Assembly (NCBI RefSeq): GCF_000377625.1
Contig: NZ_KB898328.1
Location: forward strand, 62,001 to 126,000
Source of the DNA: Prevotella veroralis DSM 19559 = JCM 6290
GTDB lineage: Bacteria; Bacteroidota; Bacteroidia; Bacteroidales; Bacteroidaceae
Reading direction: 5' to 3'
DNA length: 64,000 nt
Shown in pieces: positions 1-9,383 of this stretch; the first letter of the stretch is position 1; each line of letters begins with the position of its first letter. Both the position numbers and the translations under genes were made by a program. The notes below the pieces were generated by a model, which saw only the letters and a program-made list of their open reading frames with translations, had not been told where the DNA came from and searched no databases.

Positions 1-3000
1 TTATCTGTGCTAATGGTTGGCGAACCTTTATATTGACCTTACGACGCAATGCCAAGACCATAGAAGTAATGCGTTGAGCCATGTCCATACGTGCTTCAAG
101 GTCGGTATCGATGACTGCCTCGTCAGCAACAGGCCAACGATCCAAGTGAATACTCTCACATTCTCCGCCCAAATCTCTATACAGTTGATCCGCATAGAAT
201 GGTGCGAACGGAGCCAAGAGACGTGCCACTGTCATCAAGCAAGTATATAAGGTGTCATACGCACTCTGCTTGTCTGCACTCATCTCTTTGCCCCAGAAGC
301 GTTTACGATTCAGTCGGACGTACCAGTTACTGAGGTCGTTATTAACGAAAGAGTCGATGAGTCGACCTGCACGTGTTGGGTCGAAGTCTTCTAACTCGGC
401 TGTAACACCTTTAATCAGAGAGTTCAGCTTAGAGATAATCCAGCGGTCGATCTCTGGTGCGTCAGCCTTAATAGCCTTGCAGTTTGTTGGCTCGTAACCA
501 TCGACGTTAGCGTACAGAGCGAAGAAGCTATACGTATTATATAAGGTGCCAAAGAACTTGCGTCTACATTCATCAACGCCCTCTGGATCGAATTTCAGGT
601 TATCCCAAGGCTCGCTATTGGTCATCATGTAGAAGCGAACAGGGTCTGCTCCGTACTTATGAAGCATCTCAAATGGGTCGGTAACATTGCCTACATGCTT
701 ACTCATCTTATTACCTTTTGCATCCAAGACAAGCCCTGTTGAGATCACATTCTTAAATGCAACTGAGTCGAAGACCATGGTTGCTATGGCATGAAGAGTG
801 AAGAACCAACCACGCGTTTGGTCAACTCCTTCATTGATGAAGTCGGCTGGGAAGAATGCTGGAGGTACAGCTATTCCCTCGTAGGTAGAGTGTATCAAGG
901 CATCACGATAAGCTGCCTCGCTCATACCCGTAGCCTTGAGACCATCGGAATTAATCTCTCCTTCGAATGGATAATGCTGTTGTGCGTATGGCATTGAACC
1001 GCTATCAAACCATACATCAATCAAGTCGCTTTCACGGTGCATAGGCTTACCCTCGTCGTTAACAAGTACGATGTCATCGACATAAGGGCGATGGAGATCA
1101 ATCTTATCATAGTTCTCTTTGCTATAATCACCCACTACGAAGCCTACTTCCTTCAGTGGATTCTTCTCCATGACACCTGCTGCAACTGCCTTCTCTATCT
1201 CATTGTAGAGTTCTTCTACTGACCCAATGCACTTCTCGCCATGGTTCTCATCACGCCAGATAGGTAATGGTGTACCCCAGAAGCGAGACCTACTTAGGTT
1301 CCAATCATTCAAGTTCTCAAGCCAGTTACCGAACCTTCCTGTACCCGTAGATGCCGGTTGCCAGTGTATCGTCTTATTGAGTTCCACCATGCGAGCCTTG
1401 CGTGCCGTGTCCTTGATAAACCAGCTATCTAACGGGTAATAAAGGATAGGCTTGTCTGTACGCCAGCAGTGCGGATAGTTATGAACATGCTTTTGGATGT
1501 TGAAAGCAGAGCCTTCCTGCTTCATCTCCATACAGATGATGATGTTCAGATCTTCAGCCTTTTCAGAGGCTTTCTTGTCCCATACTCCATTTGGATTAAA
1601 GCGTGGGTCGTATGAATTCTTTACGTAATCGCCAGCATGATGGGCGTATGCTTCCTTATTGACGCATGATTTGATGAAGTTCTTATCCAGCTCATCAAGG
1701 GTGTAATACTTACCTTGGAGGTCGACCATAGGGCGTGTTTCACCCTTCTTCGAGATAAGATATAGCGCAGGAATATTCGCATCCTTTGCCACCTTCGCAT
1801 CGTCAGCACCGAAGGTAGGAGCGATATGCACGATACCAGTACCATCTTCCGTCGTAACGTAATCACCGAGGATAATGCGGAAAGCCTCGCTCTCCATCTC
1901 AACGAACTCATCGCGTCCTTCCTCACTCTTGAACACCTTCTCTGGGTGAGCTGTCGCATAGTTGTTAACGAATTGAGGCGCAAATTCGCCTGTCTTCTCC
2001 ACTGGCTTCACCCAAGGCATGAGCTGTTTGTAATGCAAACCCTCCAATTCTGTACCCATCACGCGCCCTACGACACGATAAGGAACATACTTGTCGCCAC
2101 GCTCGAAAGCAGGTAATTCGCCTCCATCAGTTATCTCGCCTTCTGGTTTCAGATAGGCAGCTACACGACTGGCAGCCATTACCAAGGTTACTTTCTGCGC
2201 ATCGTAAGGGTTGTAAGTCTCAATGATGACATATTCAATCTTCGGTCCGACGCACAACGCAACATTAGATGGTAAGGTCCAAGGAGTGGTTGTCCATGCA
2301 ACGAAACAAGGTTTACCCCAAGTCGACTTAGGCAAGTTTGCCTTCTCAGCCAATGCCTTCCAATCTTCTTCAGGGATAGTAAATTGTGCCGTAACCGTGG
2401 TGTCCTTGACATCGCGATAACAGCCCGGTTGATTCAACTCATGGCTTGACAAGCCCGTACCGGCAGCTGGGGAATAAGGTTGGATAGTATATCCCTTATA
2501 GAGTAACCCTTTATTATAAAGCTGCTTCAAGAGCCACCATAAGGTTTCAATATATTTGTTGTCGTAAGTGATATAAGGGTGTTCCATGTCTACAAAGTAG
2601 CCCATCTCTTCCGTAACCTGTCGCCATTCTGCGGTGAACTTCATTACGTTCTCACGACACTTATGATTATAGTCTTCAGTGGAAATATATCGTTCCGAGT
2701 TATGGTTGTCGATGTCCTTTTTGGTGATACCAAGCTCCTTTTCAACACCTAACTCAACGGGTAGTCCGTGTGTATCCCAGCCTGCTTTGCGGTGCACTTG
2801 ATAGCCTTGCATGGTCTTATAACGGTTGAAAGTATCCTTGATGGAACGTGCAAGAACATGGTGAATACCCGGATGTCCGTTAGCCGAAGGAGGCCCCTCA
2901 AAGAAGATAAACTGCGGTTTTCCCTCTCGTTCGTCAATACTCTTGTGGAAGATGTCATGCTTCTCCCACTCCTTCAACATGTCTTGGTTTGTTTTAACAA

Positions 3001-3037
3001 GGTCAAGCCCCTTGTGCTCGGCGAATCTCTTTGCCAT
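1..3037 (-). CDS. ileS: Isoleucyl-tRNA synthetase, 3' end outside the window
   Basis: Charges tRNA-Ile with isoleucine in the cytoplasm. The reading frame starts at the ATG at 3037-3035 (MAKRFAEHKGLDLVKTNQDM) and stays open to the left edge, so about 1012 residues are visible and the C-terminal end is missing. The class I signature appears as GPPSANGHPGIHH near residues 48-60, which is the HIGH-motif variant. The second signature, KMSKHVGN, is encoded around 690-709 (near residue 777). Between them lie the editing domain and the AGWDTHGLPVE segment typical of the family. A strong promoter lies 38-69 bp upstream. The downstream neighbour is not visible. The identification rests on family motifs over the full visible length and is very secure. 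Confidence 0.97.
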   Translation of the reverse strand, partial: MAKRFAEHKGLDLVKTNQDMLKEWEKHDIFHKSIDEREGKPQFIFFEGPPSANGHPGIHHVLARSIKDTFNRYKTMQGYQVHRKAGWDTHGLPVELGVEKELGITKKDIDNHNSERYISTEDYNHKCRENVMKFTAEWRQVTEEMGYFVDMEHPYITYDNKYIETLWWLLKQLYNKGLLYKGYTIQPYSPAAGTGLSSHELNQPGCYRDVKDTTVTAQFTIPEEDWKALAEKANLPKSTWGKPCFVAWTTTPWTLPSNVALCVGPKIEYVIIETYNPYDAQKVTLVMAASRVAAYLKPEGEITDGGELPAFERGDKYVPYRVVGRVMGTELEGLHYKQLMPWVKPVEKTGEFAPQFVNNYATAHPEKVFKSEEGRDEFVEMESEAFRIILGDYVTTEDGTGIVHIAPTFGADDAKVAKDANIPALYLISKKGETRPMVDLQGKYYTLDELDKNFIKSCVNKEAYAHHAGDYVKNSYDPRFNPNGVWDKKASEKAEDLNIIICMEMKQEGSAFNIQKHVHNYPHCWRTDKPILYYPLDSWFIKDTARKARMVELNKTIHWQPASTGTGRFGNWLENLNDWNLSRSRFWGTPLPIWRDENHGEKCIGSVEELYNEIEKAVAAGVMEKNPLKEVGFVVGDYSKENYDKIDLHRPYVDDIVLVNDEGKPMHRESDLIDVWFDSGSMPYAQQHYPFEGEINSDGLKATGMSEAAYRDALIHSTYEGIAVPPAFFPADFINEGVDQTRGWFFTLHAIATMVFDSVAFKNVISTGLVLDAKGNKMSKHVGNVTDPFEMLHKYGADPVRFYMMTNSEPWDNLKFDPEGVDECRRKFFGTLYNTYSFFALYANVDGYEPTNCKAIKADAPEIDRWIISKLNSLIKGVTAELEDFDPTRAGRLIDSFVNNDLSNWYVRLNRKRFWGKEMSADKQSAYDTLYTCLMTVARLLAPFAPFYADQLYRDLGGECESIHLDRWPVADEAVIDTDLEARMDMAQRITSMVLALRRKVNIKVRQPLAQI

Positions 3038-3074
3038 ATTATCGATGTTATTTTGCTTATTTTCTAAATACGTG

Positions 3075-3106
3075 CAAAGATACAAATAACAACTGATACT
3101 ACCAAA
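3075..3106 (-). promoter_or_regulatory. ileS promoter (Bacteroidota type)
   Basis: On the minus strand, TTTG (complement of 3103-3106) is followed after exactly 20 bases by TATCTTTG (complement of 3075-3082). This matches the Bacteroidota -33 TTTG / -7 TAnnTTTG promoter. Transcription would begin close to 3068, giving a leader of about 30 bases before the ileS start codon. Confidence 0.8.
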
Positions 3107-3385
3107 TTTTACTGACAGTTGGAGCCCAGCCAGCCTCCTCCTATAACCCTACCAAAGTTCCCCCAATAACCCCACCCAGCCTCCCCTAAGGGGAGGAGCA
3201 GCCTCACCCCCGTCCCCTCTACAGCCTCACCCCCGCCCCCTCTCCGAATGGAGAGGGGAGTAAATACTACTATTAGCAAACAAAGAGGGCGTTTCTTCGA
3301 TATGAAGGAAGCCTCTCTTCGATGCGACGGAACGCCCTCTTCATATTGAAGAAAGCGTTCCTTTATTTAAAGAACATGCCAACCT

Positions 3386-3480
3386 GTAGGGACAGACGCC
3401 CTCGTCTGTCCGCCAGAGCACGCCAAATCCGCAACCAACTTCCCCGCTTTATGCGGACAGACGAGGGCGTCTGTCCCTAC
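3386..3480. repeat. C element, 95-bp class, complete copy
   Basis: The two ends are 28-base inverted repeats. The left end begins GTAGGGACAGACGCCCTCGT and the right end is its complement. Each end is itself a palindrome (GACAGACG-CCCT-CGTCTGTC), so the element could fold as two small hairpins or one long one. Exactly 95 bp, as at 19664, 27533, 27777 and 50216. Confidence 0.85.
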
Positions 3481-3508
3481 TGGTGGCAATTCTTTTAATG
3501 GGAGAAGG

Positions 3509-3776
3509 AGCCTCACCCCCAACCCCTCTCCGGATGGAGAGGGGGAGTAAATACTACTATTAGCAAACAAAGAGGGCGTTTCTTCACATCGAAGAGACGC
3601 CCTTTTCATAACGACGGAACGCCCTCTTCCTTTTGACGAAGGCATCTCCTCGTTCTTGCTCCTGCTATTCCAGCTAACGAGGCACAATCTCGTTATACAC
3701 CAACCCACCACCCCCTCTTATGCAAACAGCACTATTCACTCCCCTCTCCATTCGGAGAGGGGGCGGGGGTGAGGCT
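3509..3776. mobile_element. MITE-like element, complete copy 1 (268 bp)
   Basis: It begins AGCCTCACCCCC and ends with the complement, forming inverted ends of about 36 bp. The core holds 22-base B units (GAGGGCGTTTCTTC and complement) and a 'ccagctaacgaggcac' hairpin segment. It has no coding capacity. The same architecture and length occur at 23318, 26042 and 63290, so this is a defined element rather than random low complexity. No autonomous transposase is visible in the window. Confidence 0.75.
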
Positions 3777-3832
3777 GTAGATTGGCTGGTGGGAAGCCTG
3801 TTTCGCCTGGGGGTGAGGCTGTTTCCCCTCTC

Positions 3833-5098
3833 TCAATGAGCCATATAAAAGGCTGCGCCTAAGGCTCCTTTATACTCCTCAACATCAATTCTATCTCCCT
3901 CCCGATAGGTCTCATACTCCTTTTTCGATACTATTATCTCACCATCCTCTTGCATAGTTCCGCAGGAGGCAAAGCGCACTTTATACGCATGACTGCGTCC
4001 GCTCGTCTCAAACTTATCCTTCACATAACTGATGTGATGATCTGGTTTGGAGTAATCAAACGCTACATTATAGGTTATGATGGTGCCAATCGCATAAAAG
4101 ATAGCGAAGAAGAGGACAAAAATGAACTGCTCGGTTGGATTGTCCACGCGTGATTTTGTGAAACTGAAGTTGTACCAGAGGAACGGAATAGAGACCACAA
4201 CAATGCACAGAAGCATATAGGGTATGAGCGGATAAATATCTATGATGTTCTCACGCAACGATAAACACAACAGCACCAAAGACACTAAATAGGTACTACT
4301 AAACAGTGTTGGGCGGTCGGTATCATCACGATATACATCGAAAAGTGCCGTTCCTTTCGACTTGATAAACACAATGCTCGCCAGCCATGGCATTGCTGCT
4401 GCCGCCAAAAAGACGTATCGGTAATAGGGCATTGGCACGAAGAAGAGGGCGACAGTGACGATGTTTGCAAGGATATTCACCGCTCGTGCCCATAGACGGT
4501 TGCGTTCGTTCTGATTGAGCCGTTCGACTGCGCTGGCTCCTAAAGAGCTATTCTGCCTTATCGACTGGCGGTCTTTTCTCTTCTCACGGGGGAAGTAATT
4601 ATGGAAATAACGCCCTGCCCAGCGTTCCACATCATGGTAATCTCGATAGTAAACACCGAAGGTTATCTTCTTTCCTGCACCCTGATAGGGTACGAATTCG
4701 ATACCATTCCCGTAAGAAGGTAGCACACATTCAATACTATTGAAGAACAGAACTCGAGTGCCAAAGAGGGTTTCCTTGACGATTCTATCTTCATAGATAT
4801 ACACCTTATCACGCCTTGTATAGAGGATGGCAAATACTGGCAAAAGAAGGAGGAAGAGCCCCATAAGTGTGGAGATATAATCGTCCAGCGAGGCAGAACC
4901 ATGTAAAATAGTGGTCAAAACGCCTGTTTGTACGGCATCATAGATGATTGCAATGCCAAAAGCAAAGAGTGCGATAGCAAAGAGATACAATATGATTTGT
5001 CCTGTAAGTGCCATCTTGTAGGGTCTTGCTACCCTACCCTCTCCCATCTTCCCATCCGTTGCCGAGGCTGGAATCTGTATGTTTTTTCTATGTTTCAT
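3833..5098 (-). CDS. Polytopic membrane protein of unknown function
   Basis: I do not recognise the family. The start chosen is the ATG at 5098 (MKHRKNIQIPASATDG), 421 residues; a longer frame to 5143 adds an unlikely leader. Two membrane segments near residues 30-60 and 80-105 are followed by a soluble stretch (about 110-190) beginning DKVYIYEDRIVKETLFGTRV, which resembles the beta-rich start of a bacterial PH-like domain. A charged linker (REKRKDRQ), about five further hydrophobic segments and a soluble C-terminal tail rich in acidic and basic residues follow. It stands alone between repeat-filled gaps, and its 3' end abuts an A module at 3745-3780. It is probably an inner-membrane protein, but no reaction can be assigned. 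Confidence 0.7.
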   Translation of the reverse strand: MKHRKNIQIPASATDGKMGEGRVARPYKMALTGQIILYLFAIALFAFGIAIIYDAVQTGVLTTILHGSASLDDYISTLMGLFLLLLPVFAILYTRRDKVYIYEDRIVKETLFGTRVLFFNSIECVLPSYGNGIEFVPYQGAGKKITFGVYYRDYHDVERWAGRYFHNYFPREKRKDRQSIRQNSSLGASAVERLNQNERNRLWARAVNILANIVTVALFFVPMPYYRYVFLAAAAMPWLASIVFIKSKGTALFDVYRDDTDRPTLFSSTYLVSLVLLCLSLRENIIDIYPLIPYMLLCIVVVSIPFLWYNFSFTKSRVDNPTEQFIFVLFFAIFYAIGTIITYNVAFDYSKPDHHISYVKDKFETSGRSHAYKVRFASCGTMQEDGEIIVSKKEYETYREGDRIDVEEYKGALGAAFYMAH

Positions 5099-5387
5099 TA
5101 TCAATGTTTTAATATAAAGAACAAGCCTTATCCTCGTCCACAACCAGCCTCACCCCCGTCCCCTCTCCGAATGGAGAGGGGCGTGAATAGTATTGTTTGC
5201 AAACAAAGGGGGCATTCCGTTAATGTGAAGGAAGCCTCTCCTTGATGCGAAGAAACGCCCTCTTTAAATGGAGATGATGCCTCCTTCCTACCCCCTCTCC
5301 TACAGAGAGGGGAGCAGATAGTGCCATTGCCCACAGGACAAACAACTCGTTTACTTGTCAACCTGTCCACTCGTCAACTCTAACTAA
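5099..5387. repeat. Repeat-filled intergenic gap
   Basis: Contains a half A module (about 5148-5185), B units (5195-5270), a run of ACTCGTCA-like 9-mers (about 5345-5385), and the start of the TTTGAATT-rich module that continues into the end of the Fic gene. No gene seen. Confidence 0.8.
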
Positions 5388-6467
5388 TCATAATTTTGAA
5401 TTGTGAATTATGAATTTTGAATTATACAAAGCCCTATATTTCCTATTACGATTTGCCCCTTCCGACTGCAAGAAACCGAATGATACGAGTTGACGGAGGT
5501 AACGTTTGGCAGTGGTTGGAGTAAGTTGGAACTCCCGTGTTATGAGTTCGGTCGTAAGCTCCTGATGGTTATTTGCGAAGTAAATAATATCGACCAGTTT
5601 CGCTGCCAATGATGGTTTTATCGACCATTTACCAATTATTTCCTCCATCAAAGCCTCTTTATCGACCATTCCCTCCCCTATCGACCGCATGAAGTGGTCG
5701 ATTTCCTGCTGTAGATGCTGGCAATGTAAGAGCGTCATATAGTCGATAAAAACATCGCAATTATTATCTTCCCTCGCCCTAACCAAGGCTTGAATATATT
5801 CAGCTCTGTCCTCTTTTAGAACCTTTGTCGGCAATACATCAAACTCCATCTGAAGTAGATTCATCAGCAAACGGGATGTTCGTCCATTACCATCCACCCA
5901 CGGATGAATCGTTACCAACTCATAATGTGCCCAGAAACTCAACTCATATATTGCAGCAATATCTGTCGGATTGAGGTGCTCTCGCCGCCTATTTAGTTCG
6001 GAACAAAACGCCTCCAAACGGGAAGGAACTTTAAGATAAGACATGTAAGAAGCCCCTCCGAATCCTGCTGTAACATTGAGTTTCCGCAGTTCGCCACGTG
6101 CTGCAGAGAAGTCGCCAACCATTGTGTGATACTCACCACCAGTGCGTGCCATCACCTTCGAAGCGAGTAGAATAAGGTTATCAACCGTTATCTTTTCATG
6201 TTGTTGAATCCATTTCATACCAAAGTCATAGGCAACTTTCAAGTCAAGATTCATCAGTTGCTCTATCATCGTCCGCTTGTTAGAGGTGATCCCCTCATCG
6301 AACAACAGTTGAGCCTCAAGTTCGGTAACGGTCGATCCTTCGATAGCTGTAGAGTGAGTAATAATGGAGTAGAGATAGAATTTATCATAATCTATCTGTT
6401 CATTGACCCTTAACTCTTCATATTGACGGAGTAAGTTCAGTAGTTTCTCTTTGTCTGCTTGCTTCAT
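5388..6467 (-). CDS. Fic family protein (probable AMP-transferase) with C-terminal winged helix
   Basis: Fic enzymes usually transfer AMP from ATP to a hydroxyl of a target protein. The 359-residue product has the active-site loop HPWVDGNGRTSR at residues 188-199, matching HPFx(D/E)GNGRxxR with Trp for Phe. It also has an N-terminal inhibitory helix motif STAIEG at residues 39-44 (S/TxxxE-G), so it should be autoinhibited in cis. Residues from about 285 (LAAKLVDIIYFANNHQELTTELIT) look like a winged-helix DNA-binding domain, common in Bacteroidota Fic proteins. The last twelve residues, YNSKFIIHNSKL, and the stop codon are encoded by an intergenic TTTGAATT repeat, so the original end was probably a few residues shorter or different. 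No antitoxin gene flanks it. Target unknown. Confidence 0.92.
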   Translation of the reverse strand: MKQADKEKLLNLLRQYEELRVNEQIDYDKFYLYSIITHSTAIEGSTVTELEAQLLFDEGITSNKRTMIEQLMNLDLKVAYDFGMKWIQQHEKITVDNLILLASKVMARTGGEYHTMVGDFSAARGELRKLNVTAGFGGASYMSYLKVPSRLEAFCSELNRRREHLNPTDIAAIYELSFWAHYELVTIHPWVDGNGRTSRLLMNLLQMEFDVLPTKVLKEDRAEYIQALVRAREDNNCDVFIDYMTLLHCQHLQQEIDHFMRSIGEGMVDKEALMEEIIGKWSIKPSLAAKLVDIIYFANNHQELTTELITREFQLTPTTAKRYLRQLVSFGFLQSEGANRNRKYRALYNSKFIIHNSKL

Positions 6468-7054
6468 TCTTACTAATATTCAATCTCTGACAAAAAGCCT
6501 CACCCCCGTCCCCTCTCCGAATGGAGAGGGGCGTGAATAGTGCTGTTTGCGCATGATGGAAAGGTCAAAAGAGCCTCCTCCAGCCTCCCCCAAGGGGAGG
6601 AACACCTAACGGGAAATAGTTTGATTAGGCTGGGGCAATGTGTAACAGGGTACAGGCTCGTTAGCTGGAACCACAAGAATACGAAGAAGAAAACGCACTC
6701 TTCGTTGTGAAGAAAGGCTCTTCTCATTGCAAGGAAAGGCTCTCTTCATAGCGAAGAGACGCCCTCTTCATAGCAACGAAACGCCCTTTTGCTATCGAAG
6801 AAACGCCCTCTTACTTTTGAAGGAAGCACCCCCTTGTTTTTACTCCTGCTGTTCCAGCTAAAGAGGCACAGCTTCATTACGCACCAACCAACCATCCCTT
6901 AACTTACTTCCGTTAGGAACTCCACTCCTTTTGGAGGGGTCAAGGGAGACTTCCTCAACCATTCCTTCGTACGCAAACAGTACTATCCACTCCCCTCTCC
7001 ATTCGGAGAGGGGGCGGGGGTGAGGCTGTAGTTGGGCTGGGCTCAAGCCCTCCC
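6468..7054. repeat. Repeat-filled stretch with an expanded MITE-like element (6496-7027)
   Basis: An A module starts at 6496 (AGCCTCACCCCCGTCCCCTC) and its inverted partner ends at 7027. Between them lie a palindrome of the CCTCCCCCAAGGGGAGG type (6584-6602), two copies of the 'gttagctggaac / gttccagcta' segment in opposite orientation, and a run of B units (6690-6830). At 532 bp it is about twice the length of the compact copies, so it looks like two overlapping or nested insertions. No gene seen. Confidence 0.75.
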
Positions 7055-7696
7055 TTACAGCAAACTCTCCCCAAAGATAGCGTTCTTAATATCCTTTTCA
7101 TGCTCGAAGACGAAGCGCGCCACGATAGCACTCAATATAGCTGTTGACGGCAACTTGATACTCGTAGCCGACTTCAAACGGTCCAAGACGCTCTTCAAAT
7201 CAGAGTCTATATACACCGTTGCAAGGCGTGAGTCGCGCATTTTATAGTCTCGCGCAAGGTCGAGGAAGAGCCGCCAACTGTCCTCACCACTGTCCTTTGC
7301 CATTGAATACTCACGTGCCAACTGCCTGCCCTCGGCTTTGGGTAACTTCTTAGCAGCTGGTGCCGTGCGGTCTTTCTCATCCTTGACAGCCTCGGTCACG
7401 GTATGCTGTCCGAAGTGAGAAGCATGTGCAGTCGCCTCCGTTTCAGCCGTCTCGTCCGTTGTTTCCGATGCCCTTTCGACCGTTTCTGCATGCTCGTTTT
7501 CAACTGTTTCGACCGCCTCACTCACTTCCTTTGGAGCCTCTTCAGCAATCGCTTCTTCGTCCTCAACGATCTCATTATCAGATTGTTTCCCTTCTGTGTT
7601 AGTAGTAGCAGCATTCGTACTAACTCTCTGTACGCTATGAGCCAAGTCTGCCATTGCACCCGGCATCATTACCATTGTTTTCTTCTTCTTTGCCAT
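7055..7696 (-). CDS. Ribbon-helix-helix-like protein with long acidic N-terminus (DUF3408/TraB-like, candidate ParB partner)
   Basis: Start chosen at the ATG at 7696 (MAKKKKTMVMMPGAMADLAH), 213 residues; the upstream codons translate repeat sequence. Residues 40-110 are very rich in Glu, Ala, Thr and Val and are probably disordered. The last 60 residues fit a ribbon-helix-helix fold: strand LATVYID, helix SDLKSVLDRLKSAT, turn, helix AILSAIVARFVFEHEKD. Such proteins follow ParA-type genes in Bacteroidota conjugative elements (TraA/TraB) and serve as centromere-binding partners in type Ib plasmid partition. Here the gene lies 272 bp downstream of a ParA gene, separated by a 139-bp inverted repeat. 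The fold and partnership are inferred; the family name is tentative. Confidence 0.65.
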   Translation of the reverse strand: MAKKKKTMVMMPGAMADLAHSVQRVSTNAATTNTEGKQSDNEIVEDEEAIAEEAPKEVSEAVETVENEHAETVERASETTDETAETEATAHASHFGQHTVTEAVKDEKDRTAPAAKKLPKAEGRQLAREYSMAKDSGEDSWRLFLDLARDYKMRDSRLATVYIDSDLKSVLDRLKSATSIKLPSTAILSAIVARFVFEHEKDIKNAIFGESLL

Positions 7697-7764
7697 GTTT
7701 AATTCAAAATAGTATTTTAAAAAGCCAAAACTAAACTCCAACCAACCTAACCCCCGCCCCAACC

Positions 7765-7903
7765 AGCCTCACCCCCGACCCCTCTCCGAATGGAGAGGGG
7801 AGTGATTAGATAGTGTGGATGTCATTATCTAAATAATTCCTACCCCTCGCATTTAGTACTATCTACTCCCCTCTCCATTCGGAGAGGGGGCGGGGGTGAG
7901 GCT
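7765..7903. mobile_element. Core-less MITE-like element (139 bp)
   Basis: Only the two inverted A modules remain, starting AGCCTCACCCCCGACCCCTC at 7765 and ending with the complement at 7903. They are separated by about 65 bp without the usual B units. It lies between the ParA gene and its RHH-like neighbour and would make a very stable hairpin in their transcript. Confidence 0.7.
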
Positions 7904-7968
7904 GTAGAGGGGGCAGAGTGAGGCTTTTTGAGCGGCTGATGTGAGGCTGGTTGGGGTCTGATTAGCTT

Positions 7969-8631
7969 CTATTTCATTCTTTTAATCATATACTCAAACG
8001 CTTCCTTCACCGCACTCCGTTGGGTAGCTAAAAGCTCAAAAGTATTCGTGCGCTTCAGTGTAGCACGACTGTTTACGGCCGGCGTAACCTTTCCGAACTT
8101 ACCAAAAACATCATCCGTTTTCTCCCACATGTCCTGCTCCTCCGCCGTACCAATGCGTGGATCAATGCGGTTAGGAACGAAGAACAGCTGTGCATGCATT
8201 TGTGGGTTATGCTCGCGTAAGACGTTGAGAACCTGCACGAAAGTACCTGTCGAATCGAGTGTCTTGTCCTCATATTCATACGGACAAACGATGTAATCGG
8301 CATCAACGAACAGTGGTGCCAATCCGTCCTCACTGATGTTACCCGGCGAATCGAACAACACGAAGCCGTCAACCTGCGATGCCGAATCCATCAATTCTTG
8401 CATGGTCTCGACATCAGTCACATCGAAATCCTGCACGTTGTAAGGCTCTTCTTCACCCTCATAGAGCTGTGCATCTTTCTGACGTTGCATGAGGATGGTC
8501 TTCTGCAAGTCGGTATCGATGATGCAAACATCCTTGCCTTTTGAGGCGAGATAATTAGCAAACAGGATGCAGAGGGTGCTCTTCCCTACCCCACCCTTTT
8601 GGTTTGCAAATACTACTTTCTTATTCTTCAT
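7969..8631 (-). CDS. ParA/Soj-family partition ATPase
   Basis: ParA ATPases bind DNA without sequence specificity as ATP dimers and position a partner complex or DNA cargo. The 220-residue protein begins MKNKKVVFANQKGGVGKSTL, with the deviant Walker A motif KGGVGKST at residues 12-19. The switch region DTDLQKTI follows near residue 39, and Walker B is VDGFVLFDSPG. It lacks the N-terminal helix-turn-helix of the large type Ia plasmid ParA proteins, so it is of the small, Soj/type Ib size. It is transcribed with three membrane-protein genes upstream (34-bp gap) and is followed by an RHH-like gene. No conjugation genes are near, so a partition or positioning role is more likely than transfer. 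Cargo unknown. Confidence 0.9.
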   Translation of the reverse strand: MKNKKVVFANQKGGVGKSTLCILFANYLASKGKDVCIIDTDLQKTILMQRQKDAQLYEGEEEPYNVQDFDVTDVETMQELMDSASQVDGFVLFDSPGNISEDGLAPLFVDADYIVCPYEYEDKTLDSTGTFVQVLNVLREHNPQMHAQLFFVPNRIDPRIGTAEEQDMWEKTDDVFGKFGKVTPAVNSRATLKRTNTFELLATQRSAVKEAFEYMIKRMK

Positions 8632-8665
8632 TATTGTTATTGATATTTGTTTCTATTCTTATTAA

Positions 8666-9379
8666 TTATATTGTCGTATTATTGTCACCTATCAGTACAC
8701 GCTTCCAAACTACTCCAATGGCGATGACGTCAGCGATGATAAAGACCCATAAGATAAATCCAATGGCATGCGAAAGACTATCATTTATGCCATCACTGAA
8801 ACCGAGTAGGCAGATTATGAATGCACCTACAACGACAAAGATGAGACTTGCCAGCATACATATCTGGCTGATTATCAACCGATAGAGCCGCCCGCTCGTG
8901 AGCATGAGCATGCGTATCAAGATGAACAGATAGGTCGCAACTGTCACCCAACGAGATAGACTCACGATGGTTTTCCAGCTTATATAGAAGGCTTCGCCAC
9001 TATAGTCTGCCTCGGAGAAAAGCTCTAAGGGCTTCACATCTGTTAGGTAGATTACACCGAAGACTACGCATATCCATGACACGTAACTAACTATTGCCCA
9101 CCCACTTACAGTGCGTCCCAAGCGGTGCGCCACACGTGCAAATACGGCGATCATAGCCATGAAAGAATAGCTCACCAAAAGCTCTGCTATCATGGAGAAA
9201 TGGTCGATGAGCGTGTTTTGTTCATCTGTGAAAATGTTGTCATTAACGATCTCTAACTGACTACCTAATGCCATTACGTCACCCAATACACCTAAGATGA
9301 AGAGCGAAAGGAGGGCACTCATGAGGTTCTCCTCGCCTTTCGTTGCAGGCAAACGGTCTATTATCTTTTCTTTTCTCAT
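8666..9379 (-). CDS. Six-helix membrane protein of the ParA operon (paralogue pair, member 1)
   Basis: Unknown family. The 237-residue product has about six hydrophobic segments: residues about 20-40, 62-82, 95-115, 137-160, 170-195 and 205-228. A short cytoplasmic start (MRKEKIIDRLPATKGEEN) precedes them. It ends VVWKRVLIGDNNTTI. The W-[KR]-RVL end and the arrangement of loops match the next gene upstream (WRRVLDAAH), suggesting an old tandem duplication. It is 4 bp from that gene and 34 bp from parA, so the three are almost certainly co-transcribed. A membrane anchor or sensor for the ParA system is a plausible but unproven role. Confidence 0.7.
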   Translation of the reverse strand: MRKEKIIDRLPATKGEENLMSALLSLFILGVLGDVMALGSQLEIVNDNIFTDEQNTLIDHFSMIAELLVSYSFMAMIAVFARVAHRLGRTVSGWAIVSYVSWICVVFGVIYLTDVKPLELFSEADYSGEAFYISWKTIVSLSRWVTVATYLFILIRMLMLTSGRLYRLIISQICMLASLIFVVVGAFIICLLGFSDGINDSLSHAIGFILWVFIIADVIAIGVVWKRVLIGDNNTTI

Positions 9380-9383
9380 TGCT

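Larger units (their letters stand above)
3038..3832. repeat. Gene-free stretch built of intergenic repeat modules
   Basis: Apart from the ileS promoter this stretch is all repeats. It holds a CCTCCCCtaAGGGGAGG palindrome (3181-3203), a half copy of the A module with inner palindrome CCCCTCTCC-GAAT-GGAGAGGGG (3230-3260), 22-base B units built on GAGGGCGTTTCTTC and its complement (3280-3360), a complete 95-bp C element (3386-3480) and a complete 268-bp MITE-like element (3509-3776). Open frames here only translate the repeats and are not genes. Confidence 0.85.

Noticed and set aside
3367..3711. Minus-strand 114-codon frame, and similar frames at 5128-5370, 23193-23537 and 26046-26243
   Set aside because: They translate A, B and C modules (PHPRPLSEWRGE-like and PVGTDALVCPHK-like peptides) that occur in many copies between genes.
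7055..8631. Conjugative transposon TraA/TraB pair
   Set aside because: The ParA and RHH-like genes resemble these, but there are no other tra, mob or integrase genes, and the operon partners are unknown membrane proteins.
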